Of a stretch of 64,000 nt of DNA, positions 23,352 through 36,442 are shown in pieces (position 1 is the stretch's first letter; the number at the start of each line of letters is the position of its first letter). Source of the stretch: Calonectria ilicicola (Eukaryota > Ascomycota > Sordariomycetes > Hypocreales > Nectriaceae); NCBI GenBank assembly GCA_020809705.1, contig CP085831.1:5208001-5272000 (forward strand), written 5' to 3'. The translations under genes were made by a program, and so were the position numbers. The notes below the pieces were generated by a model. It made no database searches, was not told the DNA's origin, and saw only the letters and a list, made by a program, of their open reading frames with translations.

Positions 23352-24939
23352 ATGTCATATCCACATTTAGAATTGGGGCAACCTTAATTTTCGTTTATAT
23401 GTATCTGTACTTGTACTCAATGCACCGCAACCTGTAAGATATTAAAATAAGGCTGACTTTTCAGCACTTGGCCTGTTTCTTGTAGGATGGGGTTAAATTA
23501 GCACCGCCCGGATGCTTAGATAAATAAGGCGCAGTAATTAATCAACCACCTTTGCTGGATTTAACACTCATTACATTTGACAAATGCGGATTATCATGTG
23601 GCAAGGTCATGAGAGTTTCTAAACGAAGTATGCAAAACACTGTTACGAACGCAAATGCAATGATGGTCAAATTGGAAGGGAGTTCCGTCCAATAAGAGTG
23701 TTGATATTTTGCATCTCTGCTGCAGGTAACAATCCAATTATCTTTTCAAATTAAAATTAAAACTAGGTGAAGCTCTTCAGATATGCAACAATAAATCTCC
23801 AATTCCCCTCTCTAAAATAGTGTGAGCTGAAATTCCGAGGTTTCCAAACGACCCATAGTGAATTCGTGCAGTGGTGTGTGGTTATTTTGGAATTCCACGG
23901 AACTGCAAACTGGAAATTCCGGGGAAAATCCCGGAGTTTGATTTCTCTCAGCAGGCACGGCAGGAAGAAGATTTACAAACTTGAATCGGTGTAATTAACT
24001 AATTATGTCCGGATATTGAGCACATTTGTCATCAAGGTGGGTAGTACCCGTGCAGCATGCGCTAGATTTAGTGCGGTGCTGGATTGTGGAGCGACGCTAC
24101 TTTGTGGACTTTATGCTAGGCGGCAACATGGGTTCTTCTGTACGAGTCGTACAACAATGATTTTATTGTTGGAAAAATTATGATCTAAGCTCTAGGCAAG
24201 ATTTTGATACCAAAATATTGTAAATCACCTAAATGCTACATACCACTACGGCACAATCCTATCCGATGGTCATAAATTATGCAATGACCTGTACGAGTTG
24301 TATCTAACATGTATTGTCAAATTCGGGTAGGCTATTTTCTCGCGCGCTAGACAGATTAGCAAATGACACCGAGCGGGTAGTAAAGGAACTCATACACTCG
24401 GTTCGCGGCCCAGAGTATACCACTCTACACATGGCACAACACTACAGAACTTTAATTTCGTCAATCCCTGCCAATCAAGATCATATGGAGCTGCCAAGTC
24501 GAGCTTTGATATCTCTGAAGTATAATCCCTGCGAGTGTGCTTTGATCTTTAGCCTGTAGGAAGTTGGTATGCCGGTGCTAGCCTGTGGATTTGCATCGGG
24601 CCGGATGCTCCATAAAAGTACCCTAGGATAACCCTTAGTGGGGGGATAGGACACTTGGGCCTAATATTTTCGACGTCATGAGAATACGCTTACATCAGTG
24701 GCATCACGGTCTTGGCTCAAGTGTCGGAATTTGCTGCTATGTCCGTTGCCTACTACTCGGCGTGAGGACTTTGCTTATGGCACAGTCTTACAGATCAGTA
24801 ATCGAAAATCCCCTTCTGATTTCTCTACCAGTGGGAGAACACATAAATACATTGAGTGACGATGAGTTTGAATTACATCTACTTTGTAACATCATTTACG
24901 AATCGCATCATCTAAAACTTGAAAATACTACTTCTCAGC
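23352..24939. other. Intergenic, no gene recognised
   Basis: Moderately AT-rich sequence. Two open frames (24314-24559 and 24678-25001, +) have no family motif, and the second overlaps the start of the next gene in another frame. No repeat structure could be established. Confidence 0.5.
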
Positions 24940-25839
24940 ATGTCAGTTCAATTCTCCATCTACACATGTCAGCCGATTCCGACTGCCGCTCCCTCACCTG
25001 ATCCCTCGTCGCCCGATTTGGGCGTTTGGTCACCCCTCTCCTGCACGCTCATCTATTCTCCAAATACAGCGATACTTGTGGATTGTCCTGCCAGTATTGC
25101 TGCGACTTCTGAGCTTGCAGCTTGGGTAAAATCCGTTTTGCCGGCCGGCTGTGTGTTGAAGTATTTTGTCGCCACACACGCGCATGGGGATCATTTCTTC
25201 GGCTTTCCAGTGTTGAAAGATATCTTCCCCGACATAACAGCTGTGGCCACTGAGAGTGTGGTTGAAGGGATAGAGGATCAATATGCCCCTGAGAGTTATG
25301 AAGGCCGGTGGAAGGTTTTTTTCCCCACAGCCCCAGATGGTACCGGCTTGCCCTTAAGTAAGGCCGAGTTCACTGCTCTCCCACCATCTAATGAGATTGA
25401 TCTCAATGGACACTTGGTCAAGCTCTATGACGTACCGCACGGGGATACTCATGCAAATTCATTTCTGCATGTTCCAGAGCTGGGGCTGGTGGTTGCAGGC
25501 GATATCGTTTATAATGGGGATTGTTATCAATGGCTCGGTGAAGCTAATACCCCAGAGCTCCGAAAGCAGTGGATCGAGGGCTTGTCTCAAATTGCTGCAT
25601 TGAAGCCAAAGATAGTTGTACCCGGTCATACCTTCAAGCCTGTCTTGGAGCCCAGCGAAGATGTGGCTCTATCTATGCTAAAGGGCACTGAGGAATATAT
25701 CAATATTTTTGAAGAGGAGCTTGGTAAGGCAGAAAGTGAGAGTGAGTTGTTTCAGCGGATGAGACATTTGCAGTCCAGGTGGAATTTGTGGATTCTGGGT
25801 GGAAGTTGCCAGGCTGGCATCCAAATGAAACAGGCTTGA
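24940..25839 (+). CDS. Metallo-beta-lactamase-fold hydrolase
   Basis: Single exon of 299 aa from the ATG at 24940 (MSVQFSIYTCQPIP). The zinc-binding set of the MBL fold is present: THAHGDHF (HxHxDH) near residue 80, a later VPHGDTHANSF, the metal-bridging Asp in VVAGDIVYNGD, and the distal His in VVPGHTF. Substrate-defining loops do not match glyoxalase II or lactonase signatures closely enough to name a reaction; hydrolysis of a thioester, lactone or similar bond is typical of the fold. No signal peptide, so probably cytosolic. The last 20 residues look unlike the usual C-terminus, while a neighbouring frame reads EFVDSGWKLPGWHPNETG, so a small frameshift near 25770 is possible. The gene is the last ordinary one before the transposon complex. 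Confidence 0.8.
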   Translation: MSVQFSIYTCQPIPTAAPSPDPSSPDLGVWSPLSCTLIYSPNTAILVDCPASIAATSELAAWVKSVLPAGCVLKYFVATHAHGDHFFGFPVLKDIFPDITAVATESVVEGIEDQYAPESYEGRWKVFFPTAPDGTGLPLSKAEFTALPPSNEIDLNGHLVKLYDVPHGDTHANSFLHVPELGLVVAGDIVYNGDCYQWLGEANTPELRKQWIEGLSQIAALKPKIVVPGHTFKPVLEPSEDVALSMLKGTEEYINIFEEELGKAESESELFQRMRHLQSRWNLWILGGSCQAGIQMKQA

Positions 25840-26774
25840 TTATGATCATATAGTGAGCAGAACAAGAGATGTCCGTCCAAATATCTTTCAAATGCAAACC
25901 AGACGTGATAAATTGAAGCTCAAGCTGTGGTATATGTGATGGTTCTCCTAGTCTGACCGTGGCTCGGGAGCCGAACTTGCAATGGCTAATAGGACGCCAT
26001 TTAGGAGGCAACAATAAGCATATCACTAGACCTCGCCCTCCTGGGTTCGGAGAGAGAAAACACCCCCCTAGGCTCGGCTAGCCCGCCTTGCCTGCCTTGT
26101 TGTCTTGACCCCTCTGGCTCGCCTTGGTCTTCCAACTAGCCTAGCCTGCCTAGGCTGCCTAACTTGCCTTCTTGGCATATAGGTATTGGCGACTTGTTAA
26201 TAGTAGTCCTTGACTACTTCTATCATAATAGTTAAGCCTATAATAACCAATCTAGCTATAATAATACTTAAAATAGGCATTCTATTTACTTGGTTAGTAG
26301 TATAATAAGAGGTATATTAAGATATATATCTGTAAGTTGAAGGTAAGCTTCAAAGGTTGATCTTAGCAATGAGCTTTTCTAAATCTTTGATAAACTAAAA
26401 CTATTCTAGTGCTTGCGAGAGTGTTCTTTGCAGTGTAAGATAGAAGGGTGGTTTTGTGCGGGCGGTCTCGATCTTCGCAATGGCTTCAAGCGAGTCGCTA
26501 TTTACATTGGCTCAGAGATGCAGATGCTTGGCTTAGAGTGCACAATAACAAAGAAAGTGGCAGCAGTTATGTTGAGGATTGGGATTAAAATCTCAATTTG
26601 GAAAAGCCTGCTGCTTTTATCTACAGGTTCGGATACAGCTTTAGCTGCATTTCTAGGCTTCCAAGCTTCTTAGAAATTAAGGGCATTCAGACTTCTATAT
26701 TCCCTTGGAACCGAAGCTCTAACTATAATTATATAAGCCTATTCTAAGCTTTAAATAACCTCTTCACCTAACTA
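25840..26774. other. Intergenic, low-complexity GCCT-rich then AT-rich
   Basis: From about 26035 to 26180 there are many loosely repeated GCCT/GCCTTG words (for example CTAGCCTGCCTAGGCTGCC), a degenerate tandem-like tract. Beyond 26200 the sequence becomes AT-rich. An 86-codon frame (26413-26673, +) has no recognisable motif. This may be an older repeat into which the Mutator-like element inserted. Confidence 0.45.
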
Positions 26775-26782
26775 TAGAAATA

Positions 26783-26835
26783 GGAACTCCGTAATTGGCA
26801 TCCCACTTTATGTAATGAGCATCCTCATTGTGGCT
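26783..26835 (+). repeat. Left terminal inverted repeat of Mutator-like element
   Basis: Runs from GGAACTCCGTAATTGG to CTCATTGTGGCT and pairs with the complement of 42233-42283 plus the bases interrupted by the adjoining retroelement. It contains an internal near-duplication of GTAATnAGCATCC. Base composition is normal, so it escaped the mutation seen further inside. Confidence 0.85.
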
Positions 26836-26984
26836 AAGGGTCGTTAGTGGGCCCGTGATAGCCGACATCGGCGCTCACACATAATTTACTAGGAAAACTA
26901 AGACAGCGACTGTCCCAACGCAACACCTCTGCCCCCCCCTTGATACGTTTAATAATTACATACAGCAATAACAATTATTGAGGT

Positions 26985-29300
26985 TTTTGGTGATAATAGA
27001 AGCTTTCTTTAAGCTATATTTCCCCTTATATGAGGAGGCTTTCTAGATGGTTGAGGTTATTGCTAAGGAAGAAAAAGCTTACTTTGTAATATATCAAAAA
27101 CGACCCTTTGCTATTAATCTGTTATATATTGTATTATGCTATGCCTGAGGCTGCCTTTCTATTAATATATAATATTAAATGTATTTTTTAAAAAGATATA
27201 AAGGTTATATATAAATATTAGGATATTTGTATTATTTAATATTGTAATAATAGCTAGATTGGTATTAGATTATTAATTTATTTTTTAAGAAGAAGTTTTT
27301 TAATTATAATTATAATTTTATTAATTATATTATTATATTAAAATATTAAAAAAAGTTTTTATAAGATTTAAAGATAATATAATATTTTTATAAAATTTAA
27401 GATTATAATTTATAATTATTCTCTTTAAACTATAATATTAGGCTAATAAGGAAGCTTATTATATTATCTAGTTTAATATATATAATCTTATATATTATTA
27501 TTATTATAAGGAGCTTGTTAGTAGGTCTTTTATTAAATAATTAATTAATTAATTAAAGAATAAAAATAATTATTTCTTTATTAATCTTTATAATAATAAT
27601 AGTTATATTTTTTATCTTTTTATTACCTTTAAAAATAAGATTAAGTTATATATCTAATATTATAATATCCTTATTTACAATAATATATATAAAATAAACT
27701 AGTTTAATATACTACTTTTTAATATATATAAAATAATCTTATTAAAATAGACTTTTTATATTATAACTATCTTTCTTAATAGTAAGATTAAGACTTAATA
27801 TTTATAGGCCCTATATTAATTTATTAAGTTAATATAGAAGTTTAATATTCTAATCTTATAAGCAATTATAACTAAGAGCTTACCTTTATAAAAGCTTTAA
27901 TAAAATATCCCCTTCTTAATACTATACCTTACTTTCTATACTATTAGTATATTAATAAGAATATTTTAGCTAAGTGCAAGTAATATTTTCCTAAGGCAAC
28001 TAAAGATCTAGAGATTAAAGTTATATAATGGGCGCTAGCCTTCTAAAAGTTCCTTTAAGCTTAGAATAAGATTATAAATAATAATATAATTATTAAATTT
28101 ACTTTAAATTTAGTATTTTTTAAAGATAATAATTATTTATTGTAGATTATTATATATATCTTTAATATATAGATTAATTTATAAAAAGAAAAAATAATTT
28201 ATTATTATATTAATTAATATTATTATTTTAATTATTCTATAACCTTAATTATTAAATTACTTTATATTACTATTAAAAGGATTATTTTATATAATATAGA
28301 TAATCTTTTTATTATTTTTATAAAACTAGAGATATTTTAAATTAATTAAGTAATTAATATTTAAGATCTTTAAGTCTAAAAATAATATAAAATATTAACC
28401 TTTTTAATCCAATCTTTATATACTTTTATCTAAAATTATATTTCCTTTATTATAATAAACCTTATTAATACTAAAAAAAATTATTAAATAAAAAATATAT
28501 AAATTAAGGTAACTATACCTTAATTACTTAATCTTTATTATATATAATATTTTATACTATTATATTATTTAAAGAAAATTAAAAAATAATAAGCTAATTT
28601 AATCTTATAAAATTAATCCTTTTTAATATTAGAATAAAATATTAGCTCAAGCAAATACATCTACTTTAAAAATCCTCTCAATCCTTTAATTATTAATAAA
28701 AAAGGCCGATTAAAAGAGAGTCTTAGGCTTAAGAAAAGCACTAGCATTAATAGCTTAAGATATAACCTTATTTTATTTAAGAGAATTAAGGCCTTTAAGT
28801 AGGCTAAGATAATTATATTTAATAAAAACATTAGACTTTCACCTTTGCTAATATTATAACTATTATCTTTATTAGCTCTAATAATAATAAAAATAATTAA
28901 AATATTATTTATAATATTAGGGCTTTAATATCTTAACTTAGGCGATTTATATAAACCTAGAATTATAATATTAAGATTATATTAATAGATCTAAGCTTAA
29001 CTTGAAGATATTTGTGATAATAATAATAATAATAATAATATAAATGTATTAGATAATAATAATAATAAATAGAATAATAATAAAATTAATTTTAATAAAA
29101 TAAAGTAATTAATATAGGAGCTAGAGAGCTTATAATACCAGTTAGAAGAGAATAATAAGGAAATTTATAATTATATTAAAGTTATTAACTTATAGGCAAA
29201 TTACAAATAACTTTATATAATATTAGTAATTTTGGTGTTAGGAAAAAATAGTATTTAATAATATAGAGATATTGGATTACTGGAAAAGTGGTTAGTTTAG
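26985..29300 (+). pseudogene. RIP-decayed MULE transposase remnant
   Basis: No frame survives, but conceptual reading with transition stops ignored gives MULE-like segments in order. Near 27010-27115 is a FAR1-like start (YEEAF-MVEVIAKEEKAYF). Near 27965-28060 is a segment like the region after the catalytic core (YFPKATKDLEIKV, then WALAF-KFL). Near 28190-28330 is a segment resembling the conserved HFGN-TSRVE-LKRYL block. A coiled C-terminal part (QLEENNKEIYNYIKVIN) is near 29140-29200. Stops are almost all TAA or TAG where CAA, CAG or TGG would be expected. The frame is interrupted downstream by the TRIM-like insertion. Confidence 0.6.
29016..29042. repeat. (AAT)n microsatellite
   Basis: About eight ATA/TAA units inside the decayed transposase, probably from a codon repeat that RIP has homogenised. 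A second shorter run follows at about 29053-29067. Confidence 0.85.
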
Positions 29301-29319
29301 CTGCAAAACGCCGGTCTTA

Positions 29320-29425
29320 TATTATAGTCCTAACTATATCACATATATACTCTAGCTAATTATAATATTATTAATATCACAATATATATCCTTTTAATAT
29401 AATAACTAAGATCTACTCCATTACA
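29320..29425 (+). repeat. Left LTR of TRIM-like element (RIP-decayed)
   Basis: Same length as the right copy, with many G-to-A and C-to-T differences. It lies against the decayed Mutator-like sequence. Confidence 0.8.
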
Positions 29426-29606
29426 GTTTATAATATCTAAAGGCTATATATTTAAGTCCTACCTTATACACCAGTTTAAAACTCTCTTTAAAGTTACAGT
29501 CCTACCTAGCTCAATAAACCCTTGAGAATATATATAGTAAGGCTATTTAGCCACAGACTTCACCATACCGGCCCGGGCGGACAGAGCCTATAAGAGAGGG
29601 AAGTAC

Positions 29607-29712
29607 TGTCATAGTCCTAACTGTATCACATATATACTCTAGCTAGTTGTGATGTTGTTAACATCACAATGCATATCCTTTTGGTGTAGTGGCTAGGGTC
29701 TACTCCGTTACA
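29607..29712 (+). repeat. Right LTR of TRIM-like element (intact)
   Basis: Begins TGTCATAGTCCTAACTG and ends GTCTACTCCGTTACA. Base composition is normal. Confidence 0.8.
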
Positions 29713-29724
29713 TCTCGGAGGTGG

Positions 29725-29875
29725 TGTCACAGGTCACACAGGTAGTCATGTGTGGAGTCATGTGTGTACTACATATATGTATAATGTTAATATTAGCCGA
29801 CTGTAGTGAGAGCCTTCTACCCTCTTTATCACACAATACAATTATTATGCCTACCTCTAGCCTTGTTTTGTAATA
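29725..29875 (+). repeat. Left LTR of element B
   Basis: The outer part (TGTCACAGGTCACACAGG) is GC-normal and the inner end (CTTGTTTTGTAATA) shows transitions. Aligns end to end with 36260-36410. Confidence 0.9.
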
Positions 29876-32800
29876 GTTTATATAATTATTTAATTATACC
29901 TTATTATAGTTATTTAAAATAGAAGATATTATTAAATTAAGAAAAGTTTAAATTATATTACTATGATTTAATAATAATAAAGATCTTTATAAAAATTAAT
30001 TAAAAATCCTTTAATTTTATAAATAAGATAATGTTAGATTATTTTAAGTATAAGTAATAATTAATTTAAGTATTATTAAAAAAGAATATTTATATTAAGA
30101 TAAATAGAGTTAATATTATAATATTAGTTGGTAGCTATATAAACTCTAGAATCCTAGATATATCTAATAATTAGATTAAAAATACCTTATATATAAATTA
30201 GTTAATTATAGTAAAGATAATAGAAAGCTATATATTTACTAATAAGAACAATCTATTATTCTTATTAAAATATCTTCTAATATTATTAAGTAATAATAAT
30301 TATTATATAATTAATTATATAGCATTTTAGGTACTATTTATAAATATTAAAATTAGATTTTTAACTTAGTATAATAATCTTGCTTAAATATAAAAAGAAA
30401 ACTAGAATCTATAGATAATAATTATTATATAGATTAATACTATTACTAAAACTAACCGAACATTCGGACAAGCTAATATCCAAAATATAATTCTAAATAA
30501 AAAAGTTACCTAACTTAAGATCTAGCTAAGAATAATTAACTAGGACCTCATCTAAGACTCTTAACAACTAAGATATATAATAACAAATTTAAAAAAGTTT
30601 ATAGTTGAAGAATAGAAGATAGAAAAACGCTAAGTAACCTATAAATAATAGAAAATATAAATCTAGTTTATACTTATAGTAGATATTAAATACTTTCTAG
30701 TATTAATTAAGAAACTTATATTTATAATAAACTAGCTTGGAGAATAAGTATAGAATAATATTTAAGATAGTATTAGAAAAATAAATATAAATCTTATATA
30801 GCTTACTATATAGGAATAATAGATAATAGATGTATTATTAAATATATTAAATAGTTAATATATCCTTCTTAACTTAACCTAAAGCGTTAAAAATACTTTT
30901 AATACCTTATACTAAAAGGACTATATATATAGGGACTTTAAGGCTAATTTTGACTATTATATAAATAAAGCTTAAATTAATAATTAAATTAAAGTTAATT
31001 ATTTATAAAAATATATTAATAAAGAAATTATAATAATTATTAATTTTTAAATTAAGCTTTTAATAATTAATAATTATAAATTATAAAGTAAGATAATAAA
31101 TAAAATTATAAGAAACTTATAATAAAAAGAGTATATTAATAAACTTAATAATTAAAATATATACCTCATATACTTTAAAATAAACTAACTAATAAATAGA
31201 GAGAACAGTAAACTAATAAACCTTAATCATATCCATATTACCAATTAAAAACAAAAATAAAAACTTAACCTTAACCTATATATTATATACAGTAAATCTA
31301 ATTATATTACCGCCGATCACTACCAACCAGATAATCCTATTCTTATACCTCTATAACTAATAAACTAAAACTACACCAATTAAACCTACTATTAAGGCCA
31401 AGGTCAAGGCTATAGCCACAGCTGTAGCTTTAGAATGTATAACCAAGAAGCTTTTACCTAAAATTATAATAGCAATTACATATAGCTATAGCTAACTTAT
31501 AGCTAAAATTAATAAAGAAACTAGTAAATAATGCCTCAATTATAGCCCTTATTATAATCTTTATAATAAGTATATTTAATATAATAAGAATATATAATTA
31601 AAAAAATAACCTTAGAGATATCTAGTACTATAAGTAATAAGCTAATTTAATTAATTAAAATATAAGATTATTAATTAAAAGGCTTACCCTTAATCTAAGT
31701 TATAATTAAAGGTTAATATTATATAAAGATAAAAATAAATTAATTAAAGCTATATTATTAGATAATACTCCACTTAAACTCTACTTATTATTTAATATAA
31801 TAAACTCTTTTCTTATTAAAACCTATCTTTTTAATCTATATAATCTAATATTATCTACTTTTTTTAAAATTAATAACCTAATTAATAATAACTTAATTAT
31901 ATTTATATTTATTAATAAGAAGGAAGTAATCTAAAGATATAACTTAATTACTAAATTATTAAAAAAGCTAAAATATATTTACCTTACTAATAACACAACC
32001 TAATCCATAATCTTATATTACTTTACTACTTAACTATATATTAAAAATTATATAAAGATCTTATTTATATTTATTATAAACCTAGAAAAAAACAATCCAA
32101 TTATCCTCAGTCTACTATAGCTAGATCACTATAATCCAGACTACAACTAGCCGCAAAGATAGCTTATTTTTAAATCTAGATACTATCTATATAAGTATCT
32201 ACCCTAAGGAACATTAGAAACTAGCTATAATACACCCCTAGGAACTATAGTATATACCTAAAGCTATAATTATTAAAAAGCCTTTATTAAAGATAATAAT
32301 AAAGATAATACTTTTATAAAATTAACTAGATCTTTTATTAAAGACTAGACTATAGATCTAATAAAGATTAAAGTAATTAAATATTAAAATAAAAGGCCTA
32401 GGAAATATCCATTACTAGCCTAATTTCTTATAAGCTTATATTACTTAAGAATAAATAAATAATACCTATAAATAAGAAAAATAAAAGATAAATTAAACTA
32501 AATATTTATACTAAATCTATATAATATCTAAATTATTAAAATAAATAATTTTATATAATTTTATAAATAAAAAGGAATAAAAGTAATAATAATCCACTTA
32601 TTAAAATTATAATAATTAGTTAAAGAAGAAGAAACTAGATAAATATTTAATAAACTTCTATAAGGCTTATTAGAAGTCCTATAGCTACAAGAGGAATCCT
32701 TCCAATAGATTATAGTAAATGATTATATAATAGAAGAAGTATATAAAGCCTTTAACCTATACTTCTATAACTTTTTATAAATAAACCTAAAGGAGATTAT

Positions 32801-32899
32801 AGAATCTAAAATATTATATTAAAAGATTATTTAAATTAATATAAATAAATTCCTTAATACTAAAATAGATCTTATAATTAAAGAGATTAGGAAGAGATT

Positions 32900-35300
32900 A
32901 CTATAAAAGTTCTACTATCTTTTAAAGTATTTTTTAAAATAAAATATAAATATCTTTCCATTATATAGACCTTAGGACTATAAAATTAAACTTATCTTTA
33001 GAAAAGAGGTACTATATTAAAAAAATTAATTATTTTTATTAAATAAATTTAAATATATTAAAAAATAAATAAATAAGATACTTATAAAAGGCTTTATTAG
33101 AGAATCATCATTATCTACTACTACACTATTACTTCTAATAATTAAGTTAAGTAGCAGAATACATATCTGCCAAGATTATCAGGGACTTAATATAGTTATT
33201 ATTAAAAATAAATATCTACTATCCCTAATCTATAAGATACTTGACTTTATTTATAATGCAAGATTTTATATTAAATTTAATATTATTATTATATTTAATT
33301 AAGTCTAGATTGTAGAAGGATATAAGTAGATAATAGTATTTATTATTTAATTTAGTCTTTATAAGATATTAATAATACTATTTGACCTATATAATATATT
33401 AATAATATTTTAAAATTATATTAATTATATTCTTTATAATATACTTAATAAATACTATACAACCTATTTAAATAATATACTTATTTATAATAAAATAAAA
33501 GCTAAATATATAAAGTATATATATAAAGTGATCAAAAGATTAAAAGAAGCAGGCCTATAGATTGATATTAAGAAATCCAAGTTCTATATAATAAGAACAA
33601 AATATCTTAGCCTTATCATATCTACTAATAGCCTTATTATAGACCTAGAAAAGATTAAAGTTATTATTAACTAGCAAATACCTTTATCAATCAAGCAATT
33701 ACAACAATTCCTTAGATTTATAAACTTCTATTAAAGATTTATTTAAGGCTATTTTTTAATTATTAAACTAATAATATAATTACTAAGAAAAGAAAAGAAA
33801 TAAGAATAGATCAATACTTAAATAAAATACTTTAAATAATTAAAAAAGAATTTATATAAATACCTATACTTATCTATTATAATTATAAAAAATATATAAT
33901 AATAGAAATAAATATATTAAACTAGGCATTAAGAGGTATATTATTATAATATAATAAGAATAAAAGGCTTTACCTTATTATATTCTTCTTTTTAAAATAT
34001 AATATTATAGAATATAATTATAAAATCTATAAGAACTCCTAGCTATTATTAAAGTATTAAAAAAATAGTAACTAGAATTAGTAGGCCTACTAATAGCTTT
34101 TGAGATTATTATAAACTATAAAAACCTTTAAACCTTTATAATAATAAAATAATTTAATTAAAGATAAATTAAATAGTTTAAGTTCCTAGTATAATTTAAT
34201 TTCCAAATAATATATTAATTAAGAAAAAAGATAATACTCCTAAATATACTTAACCAACTTCTAAGAATAAAACCTATAAATAGTAATAATAAATATATCT
34301 AAGATTGAAAATATATAATCCTCCTTTAAAAGAAATTAAACCTTATAATAATAAAAGAACTATTTAAATAAGTAAAAAATAATAATAATAAAGAATATTT
34401 TATATTTATAATAATTAATATTAATTAAATTATTATAATTAATCTTATATATAAAGGATATAATTATAATAAATTAATAATAAAAATAATAAAAGTATTA
34501 TAGAATTAAATAATATAAAAATAGCCTAAATAATTATAAAGTAAATTAAAATATAATAAAATAGAATATAAGATTATTAAAGGTCTAATCTACTTTTATA
34601 ATTATATCTTTATACTAGATTACCCTAACCTCTATTATACCATAATATATAGAATATATACATTAGGCCTAGTAGGCCACCTAGGCCATATTAAAACAAT
34701 TGATCTTATAAACTATAACTACTAGTAGCCTAGGATATCATACTTTATTATAGAGTTTATAAAAGAATACTTACTTTATAACTAAATAAAAACATTATAT
34801 AGAGCACTACTAGGTTTCCTTAAACCATTAAATATACTACTTTATATATAGGCAGATATATTTATAGATTATATTATTAAGCTATTAAAATATATTTAAA
34901 ATAGTAAAACCTACTAATATATTTTAATAATAATAGATAGATTAATAAAAATATAATATTTAATATTTATTTTTATATTAAATATAGAGGAATTAGTAGA
35001 ATACTTTATTTAGAATATCTATAAATTATATAATATACCTGACTTTATAGTATTGGACAGAGGGTTAACATTTATCTCTATATTCTAAAAATAACTTAGC
35101 AAATGACTAAAAATTAAATTATATATTAGCTTAGCTTTCCACCTAGAAATAGATAGCCAAATAGAAATCATTAATACTATAGTAAATAAATACCTTTATA
35201 CATTTATTAACTTTACTTAAGATAATTAAATTAACTAGCTTCCCTAGCTAAATTTATTATAAATAACCAAGTTAATAAAACAATAAAGATATTACTTTTC
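32900..35300 (+). pseudogene. gypsy pol remnant (RT, RNase H, integrase) of element B
   Basis: Reading through transition stops gives ICQDYQGLNIVIIKNKY (RT finger/palm), then TTYLNNILIYNKIKA where YLDDILIYSK is usual (both catalytic Asp now Asn), then the connection motif KYLSLIIST and QLQQFLRFINFY near 33140-33740. An RNase H-like part lies near 33890-34180. The integrase zinc region is near 34660-34700 (GHLGHIKTIDLI), and a core with LDRGLTFIS and AFHLEIDSQIEIINT lies near 35045-35190. Gag lies upstream but is too decayed to outline. No functional product is possible. Confidence 0.8.
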
Positions 35301-36259
35301 TTTACTAATTACAATTTTAACCCACAAATTAAAATAGAACTACCTACCTTTTATCTATTAAATCTAATAAAATAAATAAAGTAGAAGTATACTAAGGTAG
35401 ATATTATAATAATATAATTTAAAAAGATTTTAATATAATTTTAAATATTAATAAAATAATTATAAGAAAGATATAAAAATAATATAAATATTTATTATAT
35501 AAAGGTATTTAAGTTTAAAGAAGGTAATTTAATAATAGTAAGCTTAGAAAATATTATAATAAACTAATTAAAAAAGAAATAAGATAATAAATAGAATAGC
35601 TTATTTAAAGTATTAAAAGTATATAAAGAAGTAATAATTATTAATCTTTCTTTAAATTTAAAAATTAATAATAGCTTTTATATATTAAAAATCTATATTT
35701 ATAAACTACTTACAATCCTAGAATAAAATAGGATTAATAAAAGTAAATATTAAAATATTATAAGATAAGTAATATAATAAAATAATTAAGGGAATATTAA
35801 AAAATAATAAAAATTTAAAAATTTAAAAATATTTATAATAAAAATAATAAAAAACTAACCTACTTAATTAAATAAAAATACTAAAATAAACCTATATAAC
35901 AATTAAAGATTAATTTAAAAGAATTAAAAGAATTAATAAAAAAATTCCACTAAAATTACCTAAACCAACCAGACCCCTTACTTTAGGCATAAGATACAAT
36001 CTCAAGTACCTAAAACAAAGCCCTTAAAATAAATAAAATAGTAGGCCTACTAGAATAAGATATAATAAGTATAATAATAAAACTAGATATATAAAATAAA
36101 TAATAAATCTACTTAACAAACTAAGAACCAATATAAACAATAAATAAATAGCAGAGATTATTAAGAAAATTAGAATATATAGATTATATATCCTAGCTAT
36201 AGATTAAAAGGGAAATAATTATAATTTAAAGGACTAAATAAATTTAAGAAGGGGAATAC

Positions 36260-36410
36260 TATTATAGGTTATATAGGTAGTTATATGTGGAGTTATATAT
36301 GTACCACACATACGTATAATGTTAATATTAGCTGACTGTAGTGAGAGCCTTCTGCCCTCTTCATCGCACAATACAGTTATTATGCCTACCCCTGGCCTCG
36401 TCTTGTGACA
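36260..36410 (+). repeat. Right LTR of element B
   Basis: The inner end (TATTATAGGTTATATAGG) is decayed and the outer part (GGCCTCGTCTTGTGACA) is intact, the mirror image of the left LTR. Confidence 0.9.
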
Positions 36411-36442
36411 GGTGGTAGCTAGTTGTGGCTAAGTCAGCCACA

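Larger units (their letters stand above)
29320..29712 (+). mobile_element. TRIM-like miniature LTR element
   Basis: Two 106-base direct repeats (29320-29425 and 29607-29712) surround 181 bases of internal sequence. The right repeat starts TGTCATAGTCC and ends CCGTTACA. The left one starts TATTATAGTCC and ends CCATTACA, differing by transitions. A purine tract (AAGAGAGGGAAG) sits just before the right repeat, as in LTR retroelements. Flanks are TCTTA (29315-29319) and TCTCG (29713-29717), identical if two C-to-T/G-to-A changes are allowed. There is no room for gag or pol, so it would be non-autonomous. The right repeat is GC-normal while the left is decayed. Confidence 0.75.
29725..36410 (+). 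mobile_element. Ty3/gypsy LTR retrotransposon B (RIP-decayed)
   Basis: A 6686-base element with two 151-base LTRs beginning TGTCACAGG and ending TTGTGACA, and a perfect 5-base target duplication GGTGG (29720-29724 and 36411-36415). A purine tract (AAGAAGGGGAATAC) immediately before the right LTR sets the plus orientation. The interior is over 75 per cent AT by eye and full of transition-type stops, with recognisable reverse transcriptase and integrase remnants in that order, which places it in Ty3/gypsy. It inserted into the Mutator-like element 12 bases beyond the TRIM-like element. Confidence 0.92.

Noticed and set aside
26413..26673. 86-codon open frame beside the Mutator-like element
   Set aside because: No recognisable motif and surrounded by low-complexity sequence; not enough support for a gene.
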